Notes under the pieces: model-generated
Told to the model about the DNA's origin: nothing
Seen by the model: only the letters and a program-made list of their open reading frames with translations
Database searches by the model: none
In this document: positions 1-6,821 of the stretch, in pieces
Layout of the letters: the number at the start of each line of letters is the position of its first letter
Position numbering within the stretch: the first letter of the stretch is position 1
Source of the DNA: JBNJDW01 sp051745265
GTDB lineage: Bacteria; Pseudomonadota; Alphaproteobacteria; Micavibrionales; CSBR16-224
Direction: 5' to 3'
NCBI GenBank assembly: GCA_051745265.1
Contig: JBNJDW010000015.1
Location: 1-16,648, forward strand
DNA length: 16,648 nt
Translations under genes and position numbers: made by a program

Positions 1-1080
1 ATTGCCTATGATCCGTATCTCAATGAGGAACGGGCGCAGGAGTTGGGCGTTGAAAAAGTGGAACTGGAAGATGTCCTGAAACGCGCCGATTACATAACCT
101 TGCATACTCCGCTGACCGACAAGACCCGTGGTATTATCGGCCCGGACAATATTGCCAAAATGAAAAAAGGCGTTCGGATTATCAACTGCGCCCGCGGCGG
201 ATTGATTGATGAACCGGCCTTGAAAGAAGCCCTTGATAGCGGTCAGGTTGCCGGCGCAGCGCTTGATGTTTTTGAAAAAGAACCGGCGACCGATAATATT
301 CTGTTCGGGCACAAGAATGTTGTCTGCACCCCGCATCTAGGTGCCAGCACGGAAGAGGCGCAGGAAAACGTTGCCGTGCAGGTCGCAGAACAGATTTCGG
401 ATTATCTGCTGGATGGTGCGGTCACCAATGCGCTGAACATGCCGTCCGTCAGTGCGGAAGATGCACCAAAATTGAAACCTTATATGCGGCTTGCCGAAAA
501 TCTGGGCAGCTTTGTCGGCCAGATTGCCCGTTCTGCTGTCAAAGAAGTCGAAATCACCTATGAAGGTCACGTCACAACGCTGAACACAAAGCCTTTGAAA
601 TCTTTGATTATTGCCGGCATGCTCCGCCCGTCCCTCGAAGGCGTTAATATCGTCAGCGCCCCGGTACGGGCCGCAGAACGGGGTATTGAGATCACCGAAA
701 GCTTTAAAGATGCGACTGAAGATTTCCAGACCCTGATCCGGGTTAAAATCACCACCGAGAAAAGCATCCATAATGTCGATGGCACCTTATTCGGTCACCG
801 TGAACCGCGGATTATCAATATTGATACCGTGCCGATTGAAAGCGAGCTGACGCCGAATATGCTGTTTGTCCGTAACCTTGATCAGCCAGGTTTGATCGGT
901 GGGCTCGGCACTGTGCTGGGCAATGCCGGTATCAATATCGGTTCGTTCCGATTGGGGCGGATTGCCAATGAACGCAAGGCCATTGCTCTGGTCTCGGTCG
1001 ATGATGCGGTCAATGATAACATCATCAAACAGATCGAAGCCTTGCAGCAAATTGATCGCGTCCAAATGCTGTCTTTCTAA
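1..1080 (+). CDS. serA: D-3-phosphoglycerate dehydrogenase, 3' part (5' end outside window)
   Basis: The gene oxidises 3-phosphoglycerate to 3-phosphohydroxypyruvate with NAD, the first step of serine synthesis, in the cytoplasm. The frame is open from base 1, so the start lies upstream; 359 codons are visible of an expected 520 to 530. What is seen begins in the nucleotide-binding domain ('IAYDPYL', 'ITLHTPLTDKTRGII') and includes the family's catalytic Arg in 'NCARGGLID' (codon at 193), the Glu in 'DVFEKEP' and the His in 'CTPHLGAST' (codon at 334). About 130 residues of intervening (ASB) domain follow, then a C-terminal ACT domain of about 70 residues ('NLDQPGLIGGLGTVLGNAG'), which marks the long form of the enzyme, often serine-sensitive. 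The TTG at base 43 is an internal codon, not a start. No defect is visible. Identification is secure. Confidence 0.96.
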   Translation: MAYDPYLNEERAQELGVEKVELEDVLKRADYITLHTPLTDKTRGIIGPDNIAKMKKGVRIINCARGGLIDEPALKEALDSGQVAGAALDVFEKEPATDNILFGHKNVVCTPHLGASTEEAQENVAVQVAEQISDYLLDGAVTNALNMPSVSAEDAPKLKPYMRLAENLGSFVGQIARSAVKEVEITYEGHVTTLNTKPLKSLIIAGMLRPSLEGVNIVSAPVRAAERGIEITESFKDATEDFQTLIRVKITTEKSIHNVDGTLFGHREPRIINIDTVPIESELTPNMLFVRNLDQPGLIGGLGTVLGNAGINIGSFRLGRIANERKAIALVSVDDAVNDNIIKQIEALQQIDRVQMLSF

Positions 1081-1086
1081 CGTTTT

Positions 1087-1117
1087 TTGACAAAACAGGA
1101 GGAATTCCCCGTAAACT
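1087..1117 (+). promoter_or_regulatory. Weak promoter candidate for trmFO
   Basis: A perfect -35 hexamer TTGACA (1087-1092) is followed, after a long 19-base spacer, by TAAACT (1112-1117). The hexamers flank and enter the 5' arm of the inverted repeat. An alternative -10, TATAAC at 1149-1154, lacks a good -35. Any of these could serve trmFO, or trmFO may be read from serA. Low confidence because the spacing is poor. Confidence 0.25.
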
Positions 1118-1137
1118 AGGGGTGATTCTTCCTGTTT
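1093..1137. terminator. Long inverted repeat between serA and trmFO, possible terminator
   Basis: AAACAGGAGGAAT (1093-1105) pairs with ATTCTTCCTGTTT (1125-1137): thirteen pairs, one of them a G-T wobble. After a small internal loop, CCCC (1107-1110) pairs with GGGG (1119-1122) around an eight-base loop. It starts 13 bases after the serA stop. No run of T follows the plus-strand stem beyond TTT inside the arm, so it is not a textbook intrinsic terminator. It could end serA transcription, protect a 3' end, or act in the trmFO leader. Confidence 0.5.
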
Positions 1138-1170
1138 ACAAATAACGCTATAACCTATACAAATCAGGCC

Positions 1171-2562
1171 ATGACAGAAAAAACACTTCACATTATCGGC
1201 GGCGGCCTCGCCGGATCGGAAGCGGCCTGGCAGGCGGCAAATGCCGGCACGCAGGTCATCATCCATGAAATGCGCCCCGTCGAAAAGACCGAGGCCCACC
1301 AGACCGAGGGTCTGGCTGAACTGGTCTGCTCAAACTCCTTTCGGTCAGATGATTATGAATTTAATGCCGTCGGCCTGCTCCACGAAGAAATGCGGCGCTG
1401 CAATTCACTGATCATGGCCGCAGCCGATAAAGCCAAAGTGCCCGCGGGGTCCGCCCTGGCCGTAGACCGCCATGTTTTCTCAGATGAAGTCACCGCCGCG
1501 CTTGATGCCCATCCCAACATCACGATTGAACGGGAAGTCGTTGATGGATTACCGCCATCAGAGTGGGAAAATGTTATCATCGCCACCGGCCCGCTGACCC
1601 ATAGCGGTCTTGCGCAGGCGATCATAGAACTGACCGGCGAAGGGCAGCTGGCCTTTTTCGATGCGATTGCCCCCATTGTTGAGAAAGACAGCATTAATTT
1701 TGATATTGCCTGGTTCCAATCACGCTATGATAAAATCGGCCCCGGCGGGAACGGCAAGGATTATATCAACTGCCCGATGAACCGCGAACAATATGAAGCC
1801 TTCATCAACGCCCTGATCGAAGGCGATAAAACCCAATTCAAAGACTGGGAAAAGGATACCCCCTATTTCGAAGGCTGTCTGCCGATTGAAGTTATGGCCG
1901 AACGCGGTCTGGATACGCTGCGTTTTGGCCCGATGAAGCCGGTCGGCCTGATTGACCCGAACACAGGTAAACAGGCCCATGCCGTCGTACAATTACGGCA
2001 GGATAACAAGCTTGGCACATTATATAATATCGTCGGGTTTCAAACCAAACTTAGATATGGCGCCCAGACAGAAGTCTTCCGGATGATCCCGGGTCTGGAA
2101 AACGCACAATTTGCCAGACTTGGTGGCATTCACCGCAATACCTTTATCAACAGCCCGCGTCTTTTGGATGAAAGCCTGCGTCTGAAGGCACAGCCACGAC
2201 TTCGTTTTGCCGGGCAGGTGACCGGCTGTGAAGGTTATGTTGAAAGCGCGTCCGTTGGATTAATGGCCGGGCGCTTTGCCGCGGCAGAAATGCAGAATAC
2301 GCCAATAAGCCTGCCGCCGGAAACCACCGCCTTGGGCGCTTTGCTGAACCACATTACCGGCGGCGCCGAAAGTGAGACTTTCCAGCCCATGAATATCAAT
2401 TTTGGTCTGTTCCCCCCTATTCCGCCGATCATCACTGAGAATGGCAAGAAAAAGAAGGTCAAAGGCAAAGACCGCAAAAAGGCCATGAGCGATAAAGCTC
2501 TGGCAGCGCTGGAGGTCTGGCTGGCCGAGAATGATACCGATGCCAGAAAGCAAACAGCCTGA
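1171..2562 (+). CDS. trmFO: Methylenetetrahydrofolate-tRNA-(uracil-5-)-methyltransferase TrmFO
   Basis: TrmFO makes 5-methyluridine at position 54 of the tRNA T loop, using methylenetetrahydrofolate as carbon donor and FAD/NAD(P)H as reductant. The 463-residue product has the usual length. The N-terminal FAD-binding motif '[13 protein letters not shown]' spans residues 8-20, followed by the family signatures '[11 protein letters not shown]' (Cys53) and '[10 protein letters not shown]' (Cys236). These two cysteines match the pair described as catalytic in Bacillus subtilis TrmFO (Cys53 and Cys226 there). Conserved blocks '[10 protein letters not shown]', '[16 protein letters not shown]' and 'HRNTFINSP' follow. 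The C-terminus holds a lysine-rich stretch around residues 426-440. The ATG is preceded by no strong ribosome-binding sequence, only a weak CAGG. It is convergent with the lipoprotein gene downstream. Identification is secure. Confidence 0.96.
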   Translation: MTEKTLHIIGGGLAGSEAAWQAANAGTQVIIHEMRPVEKTEAHQTEGLAELVCSNSFRSDDYEFNAVGLLHEEMRRCNSLIMAAADKAKVPAGSALAVDRHVFSDEVTAALDAHPNITIEREVVDGLPPSEWENVIIATGPLTHSGLAQAIIELTGEGQLAFFDAIAPIVEKDSINFDIAWFQSRYDKIGPGGNGKDYINCPMNREQYEAFINALIEGDKTQFKDWEKDTPYFEGCLPIEVMAERGLDTLRFGPMKPVGLIDPNTGKQAHAVVQLRQDNKLGTLYNIVGFQTKLRYGAQTEVFRMIPGLENAQFARLGGIHRNTFINSPRLLDESLRLKAQPRLRFAGQVTGCEGYVESASVGLMAGRFAAAEMQNTPISLPPETTALGALLNHITGGAESETFQPMNINFGLFPPIPPIITENGKKKKVKGKDRKKAMSDKALAALEVWLAENDTDARKQTA

Positions 2563-2600
2563 TCAAATCTGTCACGCATTACCGTTCTCATAATTTTAGA

Positions 2601-2617
2601 TATTAGGCTGCCTAATA
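2601..2617. repeat. Perfect 8-1-8 palindrome after trmFO
   Basis: TATTAGGC, one T, then GCCTAATA form a perfect 17-base inverted repeat 38 bases after the trmFO stop, directly before the larger terminator hairpin. It may be a second, tandem transcription-ending or RNA-stabilising hairpin. The role is inferred from position only. Confidence 0.5.
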
Positions 2618-2620
2618 GAA

Positions 2621-2656
2621 AAAGGCATCATCGTCCTTTCAGACGTATGATGCCTT
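2621..2656 (-). terminator. Intrinsic terminator between convergent trmFO and lipoprotein genes
   Basis: AAAGGCATCAT plus CGTC pair with GACG plus ATGATGCCTTT around a six-base loop, with a single bulged T: fifteen pairs in all. Read on the minus strand the stem is followed by TTTTT, a classic intrinsic terminator for the lipoprotein gene that ends 20 bases before it. On the plus strand the stem ends in TTT then AACT, so it may also end trmFO transcription, less efficiently. Confidence 0.8.
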
Positions 2657-2676
2657 TAACTGTCTTATAAGTAAGC

Positions 2677-3231
2677 TTAATCGTTCAGGCTGTTGAAATC
2701 ACCCTTATCATCCCGCGCCTGTTTTTTGCTGCGGATGTAGGCGTCTTTACCCTCGACACCATATTTGCGGAGTTCCTGCGTATTCTCGTGGTTTTGCTGT
2801 GCCTTGGTCGCAGCCTGATAACGTACCGCTTTGACACGTTCCCAGCCTTTGGCGCGCATGCAGCTTTCAAAATCATAATAATCGCTGTGGTCAACCATCA
2901 GGTCTTTGTGATGTCTGGGTGTATCAAAAGCCGCCAGATCGCCGGATTTTTCCAGAGCATCGCGATATTCCTGATTTGTCTCCGGCGGGGTCGTTTCACG
3001 CAGCGCCTGCAGACGGATCAGTTCATCCACTTCGCGGACACAAGTCGCAATATTCTGTTCCAATTGCTGCTGGGCTTTTGGGCCTGTCAGATAAAGGGCA
3101 GAATGCGTTTCAATCCGCTGCCAATATGCGTCCTGCAATTTTGTGGGCATTGGTTCACACGCAGCAAGGCCGGCAAAGGCAATACCGGGCAAAAGACCAG
3201 ATAGAAGTAAGCTTTTAATACGTTTTGACAT
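2677..3231 (-). CDS. Uncharacterised outer-membrane-type lipoprotein
   Basis: I do not recognise a named family. The 184-residue product starts with a basic N-terminus and hydrophobic stretch ending in a lipobox, 'LAAC', with the lipidated Cys at 25 followed by Glu, so by the +2 rule it should go to the outer membrane rather than stay in the inner one. The mature part is hydrophilic and probably helical, with many Gln, Glu, Lys and Arg. It has two more cysteines, Cys64 ('IATCVREVDE') and Cys124 in 'YYDFESCMRAKGW', which could form a disulfide in the periplasm. The 'C-M-x-x-K-G-W' pattern resembles one seen in small envelope lipoproteins, but gives no function. It has its own promoter candidate upstream and a strong terminator downstream, so it looks like a single-gene unit. 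Confidence 0.8.
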   Translation of the reverse strand: MSKRIKSLLLSGLLPGIAFAGLAACEPMPTKLQDAYWQRIETHSALYLTGPKAQQQLEQNIATCVREVDELIRLQALRETTPPETNQEYRDALEKSGDLAAFDTPRHHKDLMVDHSDYYDFESCMRAKGWERVKAVRYQAATKAQQNHENTQELRKYGVEGKDAYIRSKKQARDDKGDFNSLND

Positions 3232-3272
3232 GTTTTGATTTCACCCTGATATTGAATTCGTTTTCCCCATAA

Positions 3273-3301
3273 ACAATACTGGCAATAGACCGCCTTGCCA
3301 A
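3273..3301 (-). promoter_or_regulatory. Promoter candidate for the lipoprotein gene
   Basis: On the minus strand TTGGCA (3301-3296), a 17-base spacer and TATTGT (3278-3273) match the sigma-70 pattern at five and four of six positions. An inverted repeat, TGGCAA (3280-3285) and TTGCCA (3295-3300) separated by nine bases, covers the -35 and most of the spacer, where a regulator could bind. It lies 42 bases upstream of the lipoprotein start and just after the binding-protein gene. Confidence 0.5.
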
Positions 3302-3323
3302 GTGCTTTTTATAAAAACAGGCT

Positions 3324-5144
3324 TCAGCGTTCCTGCTGCCACCAACTTTCCAGTACGGTCCCGTAAATTGGTGTAACGTCCGGGGCCTGTAAATCCCGGT
3401 CATGCGCAATCATATCCGCGCCCAGATAATACAAAGGTACGCTGTAATACCCATGCATCAAAACCCGGTCCAGCGCGTGTGTATAAGCCACCAGATCAGC
3501 ACGCGTTTTCGAAGCACCGATTCCCATTGCCAGCGCATCAACAACCGGGCTGCTGACCCCGGCATAATTTCGGCTGCCCATGGATTGGGCGGCATCACTG
3601 CCCCAGTAATTCATTTGTTCATTCCCCGGTGACAGCGAATTAACCCATTGATACAGCACCATATCATAGTCAAACTGGTCAAGACGTCCGGTAAACTGGG
3701 CATTATCGACTGTCCGTATGCGGGCCTCTATCCCCAGTCTTCGTAAGGTTTCTTTATAAAACAGCGCAATTTTTTCATCCGAAGATGAATTCAGCAAAAT
3801 TTCAAAATTAAAGGGCTTACCGGTCTTGGCATTAATCAATTTCTGCTGATCAGAAATTTCATAACCCGCCGATTTCAACAATGCCGAAGCCCGGCGCAGG
3901 CTAGCCCGGCGCTCAGTCGTTGTCAGACTGGGCGAAAAAGAAAAAGCAGGGCCAAAGACCTCTTCGGCAAGCTCGTCCTCATAGGCCGATAAAATATCCA
4001 GTTCCCGGCCATCTGCGATGCCCCGATGCGCCAATTCAGAATTGGGGAAATAGCTTTCAATCCGGTTAAAAGCGTTGTCAAAGAACATCTGGTTCATTCG
4101 TCCGAAATGAAAGGCCAGGCTTAACGCCTGACGCACGCGTATATCGCGGAACATATGCCGCCGGGTGTTAAAGATAAAAGCCCGCACTTTTTCCGGTCTT
4201 TCATGGCTGTATTGCTTTTGGACAAACTCTCCCCGCTCCCGCCTTGGCGAGGCATAGCCTGTTGTCCAGGTGCTGATGTCATATTCACGGCGAAGATCGG
4301 TTTCGCCGGCTTTGAAAGCCTCCAGCGAGACATCGGAATCCCGGTAATAGACGTAGCGGATTTCATCAAAATTATACAGGCCGCGATTAACCGGTAAATC
4401 CTTGGCCCAATAATCTTCGACACGCTCATATTTGATCTGCCGCCCCGGCGAAGCCTCGATGATTTTATAAGGCCCGCTGCCCAATGGCGGGGTCAGTGTG
4501 GTTTTGGTAATATCCCGGTCAGCCTCACTGTCCGTCCAGTAATGTTTTGGTAAAACCGGCATAATCGCCAGTATAAGCGCCGTTTCCTGATCATAGCCCT
4601 CACCAAAGCTGAATTTGACGCTGTGCTCTGACAGTTTTTCGACAGTATCAACAAATCCATAGACCCGGCGCCGGACAGGATGCCCGTGATTACGGTAGGT
4701 TTCATAACTGAAAATAACATCATCAACCGTCATCTGCCGGCCATCATGAAAACGGGCCTTGGGGTTAAGGTTAAAAACAATCCATGACCGGTCATCCGCG
4801 ATCTCGACCGTTTCGGCCACCAGACCATAAAGCGTAAAGGGCTCATCCCATACGCGCTGCATCAAAGGATCCACCGTCAGGCTTAAGCCCTTGGCCATTT
4901 CACCCATAATAATATGATTGTTCAGTGTATCAAAGCTGCCGACCACGGCTTCTTCCAAAACACCGGTTTTCGGTGCTGCCGGATTGGTGTAATCAAGATG
5001 CTCAAAATCAGGGCCGTATTTTGGTGCCCCATGCATGGCAATGCCATGCACAGGCTCACCCGCCAAGGCCGTTGGCAATAAGCCGCAGAACACAGCAAAA
5101 ACTGCGCAAATGCGCACAAAACTCCGTAAATCAACTCCGGACAA
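3324..5144 (-). CDS. YejA-like extracellular solute-binding protein, family 5
   Basis: This is a periplasmic binding protein of the DppA/OppA/YejA family, which delivers peptides or related compounds to an ABC importer. The 606-residue length and the mature N-terminus 'GIAMHGAPKYGPDFEHLDY' fit the YejA subgroup (E. coli YejA, about 600 residues). A signal peptide with cleavage after 'TALA' at residue 28 precedes it. The family 5 core follows, with 'RFHDGRQMTVDDVIFSYE' near residues 131-148 and 'DIRVRQALSLAF' in the middle. The start is TTG, supported by CAGGAG ten bases upstream and by the signal peptide; no ATG is available before residue 37. It overlaps the 3' end of the kinase gene by 14 bases. 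No permease or ATPase gene is in the window, so its transporter partner is unknown. The family call is secure; the substrate is not. Confidence 0.9.
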   Translation of the reverse strand: MSGVDLRSFVRICAVFAVFCGLLPTALAGEPVHGIAMHGAPKYGPDFEHLDYTNPAAPKTGVLEEAVVGSFDTLNNHIIMGEMAKGLSLTVDPLMQRVWDEPFTLYGLVAETVEIADDRSWIVFNLNPKARFHDGRQMTVDDVIFSYETYRNHGHPVRRRVYGFVDTVEKLSEHSVKFSFGEGYDQETALILAIMPVLPKHYWTDSEADRDITKTTLTPPLGSGPYKIIEASPGRQIKYERVEDYWAKDLPVNRGLYNFDEIRYVYYRDSDVSLEAFKAGETDLRREYDISTWTTGYASPRRERGEFVQKQYSHERPEKVRAFIFNTRRHMFRDIRVRQALSLAFHFGRMNQMFFDNAFNRIESYFPNSELAHRGIADGRELDILSAYEDELAEEVFGPAFSFSPSLTTTERRASLRRASALLKSAGYEISDQQKLINAKTGKPFNFEILLNSSSDEKIALFYKETLRRLGIEARIRTVDNAQFTGRLDQFDYDMVLYQWVNSLSPGNEQMNYWGSDAAQSMGSRNYAGVSSPVVDALAMGIGASKTRADLVAYTHALDRVLMHGYYSVPLYYLGADMIAHDRDLQAPDVTPIYGTVLESWWQQER

Positions 5145-6153
5145 TTTTTTTCTGCTCCTGCAAACGGGCCTGCACCCGGCTTAGACATTTAGAAATATCC
5201 TGCTGTGGCCGTGCGCCCATATGATGAAGCACCGCCGCCGCCGCTGTACTGCCATAATGGCCGCAGGTTTCTATATCTTCGTCGCGCGTATAGCCATACA
5301 GGAATCCCGCGGCATAAAGATCACCGGCACCGGTCGTATCAACAACAGTTTCAACATCTTCGGCAGGTATATCATATTGCTGATCTTCGATCACAATAAC
5401 AGACCCTTCAGCGCCGCGCGTAACAACGACCAGTTCACATTTACCTTTAACTTCGACCAAGGCTTCTTCCAGGCTTTCGGTCTGGAACAGGCATTTCAGT
5501 TCAGCCTCATTGGCAAACAGAATATCAATATGATTATCGATCAGATCCAAAAATTCTTCGCGGTGACGTGTCACGCAGAACGGATCGGAAAGCGATAAGG
5601 CTGTTTTTGTATCCCCTTCATGGGCAAGCTCTGCCGCTTTCATAAAGGCTTTTTTGGCTTGCGGCTTATCAAACAGATAGCCTTCCAACAAGATAACCTT
5701 GGCGCTCTGGATAAAGTCTTTTTCAATATCGCCCGGTGTGATCCAGACACTTGCCCCCAGAAAGGTGCACATTGTCCGGTCTGCATCCGGCGTCACCATG
5801 ATCAGGCAGCGTGCCGTCGGCAGGCCACCGGTAAGCGGCACGGTATTATATACAGCCCCCGTTGCCTGAATATCATGCCGAAAAACACCGCCCAGCTGAT
5901 CATCAGCAACCTTGCCAATAAAACCACAGCTGCCGCCCAAAGAGGCAAAGGCCGCAATTGTATTCGCTGCCGACCCGCCGGAAATTTCCATAGCCGGGCC
6001 CATTTTGGCGTAAAGCTCTTCGGCCTGCCCTTCTTCAATCAAGGTCATTGCGCCTTTATTGATTTGATTCGTCTGAATAAAACTATGTTCTGTCTGTGTC
6101 AGAACATCGACAATGGCATTGCCGATACCGATCAGATCAAGTGATTTATTCAT
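5131..6153 (-). CDS. PfkB-family sugar/nucleoside kinase, adenosine kinase-like
   Basis: This is a cytoplasmic ribokinase-fold kinase that phosphorylates a sugar or nucleoside hydroxyl with ATP. The 340 residues match family length. 'NAIVDVL' (12-18) lies in the substrate lid region. 'ISGGSAANT' (57-65) is the first PfkB signature, and 'VVDTTGAGDLYAAGFLYG' (270-287) the second, with the catalytic base Asp278 and the anion hole 'TGAGD'. Proteins of this shape in alphaproteobacteria are commonly annotated as adenosine kinases, which would salvage adenosine to AMP, but ribokinase or fructokinase-like activity cannot be excluded from sequence. The ATG has a good GGAG five bases upstream. Its 3' end overlaps the YejA-like gene, suggesting one transcript; the TetR-like gene diverges 62 bases away and could control it. 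Confidence 0.85.
   Translation of the reverse strand: MNKSLDLIGIGNAIVDVLTQTEHSFIQTNQINKGAMTLIEEGQAEELYAKMGPAMEISGGSAANTIAAFASLGGSCGFIGKVADDQLGGVFRHDIQATGAVYNTVPLTGGLPTARCLIMVTPDADRTMCTFLGASVWITPGDIEKDFIQSAKVILLEGYLFDKPQAKKAFMKAAELAHEGDTKTALSLSDPFCVTRHREEFLDLIDNHIDILFANEAELKCLFQTESLEEALVEVKGKCELVVVTRGAEGSVIVIEDQQYDIPAEDVETVVDTTGAGDLYAAGFLYGYTRDEDIETCGHYGSTAAAAVLHHMGARPQQDISKCLSRVQARLQEQKKIVRS
5155..5160 (-). promoter_or_regulatory. Shine-Dalgarno CAGGAG deciding the TTG start of the binding protein
   Basis: CAGGAG on the minus strand sits ten bases before the TTG codon at 5144, inside the last codons of the kinase gene. It supports the non-ATG start and suggests translational coupling between kinase and binding protein. 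Confidence 0.6.
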
Positions 6154-6169
6154 ATGGGCTCCAGATCGT

Positions 6170-6199
6170 TTGATTGAGTGTAGACATTTTGCGTATAAG
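6170..6199 (+). promoter_or_regulatory. Promoter candidate for the TetR-like gene
   Basis: TTGATT (6170-6175), an 18-base spacer and TATAAG (6194-6199) form a reasonable sigma-70 promoter. An alternative uses TTGAGT (6174-6179) with TAAGAT (6196-6201). Either puts transcription start within roughly 15 bases of the ATG at 6216, leaving no room for, and showing no, Shine-Dalgarno sequence, so the message may be nearly leaderless. Confidence 0.4.
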
Positions 6200-6215
6200 A
6201 TAATATATCATTATC
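6199..6215. promoter_or_regulatory. Perfect 6-5-6 inverted repeat abutting the TetR-like start, possible operator
   Basis: GATAAT, five bases (ATATC), then ATTATC form a perfect inverted repeat that ends on the base before the ATG and overlaps or follows the candidate -10. Its size and position are those of a TetR-family autoregulatory operator. It also lies in the only gap between this gene and the divergent kinase, so one site could control both. This is inference from symmetry and place; AT-rich sequence makes short repeats more likely by chance. Confidence 0.4.
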
Positions 6216-6821
6216 ATGTCAAATATCCAAAGACCACAGCAGATCACGCAAATTTTAACCTCGGCCCTGGCCTTGCTGGAAGACGGCACAAGCTGGGAGA
6301 TCCTTGATTTCAATCACCTTGCCGAAGACAGCGAAATCAACGCCGATGTAATAAAGCTGTATTTCCATTCAAAAACCGATCTCTATAAAAGCCTGATGAT
6401 GCGTGTTGACCAACGCGTAGAGGCAGAAGCCGACAAAGACCTGCCCGGTGAAACACCGCGGGATCGCTTGTTTGAACTGCTTATGTTGCGTTTTGATATC
6501 CTGAACGAACATCGTACAGCCTATCAGCATTTATTCTATCAGACCTTCAAAAATCCAAAACTGTTCCGCACGGCCCTGCCCCGTTTTCACGAATCAATGG
6601 ATGTCATGCTGCGTCTTGCCGATCTGAATGGTCGTGATGGCCGCGGTTGCCCACCGCTTCGTGCTGCTGCTGTGGCTGTTGTCTTTTTAAACGCGGCCCG
6701 GATCTGGCTTGATGATGACAGCGCCGATATGGCCCCGACAATGGCCGAGCTTGACCGTGGATTGGCAAAGCTGGATCAGGCACAGGATTATATCCCCGAT
6801 GCCTTCAGACGCTTCATTTAG
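6216..6821 (+). CDS. TetR-like (TetR/COQ9-type) regulator
   Basis: The 201-residue protein has the TetR layout: a three-helix N-terminal domain, with the helix-turn-helix around residues 31-53 ('DFNHLAEDSEINADVIKLYF') continuing into 'HSKTDLYKSLM', and an all-helical C-terminal domain for ligand binding and dimerisation. The tail 'ARIWLDDDSADMAPTMAEL' is a pattern I associate with alphaproteobacterial TetR/COQ9-like proteins. Since COQ9 shares the TetR fold, a lipid-binding role in ubiquinone synthesis is a minor alternative, but the 'LYFHSKTDLY' recognition-helix region favours DNA binding. The start follows an inverted repeat and lacks a ribosome-binding site. The gene diverges from the adenosine kinase-like gene, its most likely target along with itself. 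Its last eight bases overlap the end of the convergent HtpX-like gene. Confidence 0.75.
   Translation: MSNIQRPQQITQILTSALALLEDGTSWEILDFNHLAEDSEINADVIKLYFHSKTDLYKSLMMRVDQRVEAEADKDLPGETPRDRLFELLMLRFDILNEHRTAYQHLFYQTFKNPKLFRTALPRFHESMDVMLRLADLNGRDGRGCPPLRAAAVAVVFLNAARIWLDDDSADMAPTMAELDRGLAKLDQAQDYIPDAFRRFI

Noticed and set aside
43..45. TTG at base 43 as the start of serA
   Set aside because: The frame is open from base 1 and encodes conserved dehydrogenase sequence before this codon; the gene is simply cut by the window.
337..771. Minus-strand open frame of 144 codons opposite serA
   Set aside because: Shadow of serA; no recognisable motif and no independent support.
3301..3320. TTTTTATAAAAA region as terminator of the binding-protein gene
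   Set aside because: The palindrome is all A and T with no loop or GC stem, so it would not end transcription well.
3333..5144. Lipoprotein anchor for the YejA-like protein at Cys20
   Set aside because: The residue before the Cys is Phe, which does not fit a lipobox; an ordinary signal-peptidase I site at 'ALA' is better.
5620..6144. Plus-strand open frame of 174 codons opposite the kinase gene
   Set aside because: It is antisense to a well-supported PfkB kinase, its composition (rich in His, Arg, Cys) is not protein-like, and it has no domain I recognise.
6216..6821. Ubiquinone biosynthesis protein COQ9
   Set aside because: It shares the TetR fold, but the helix-turn-helix region reads as a DNA-binding TetR type and a probable operator is adjacent; kept only as an alternative.
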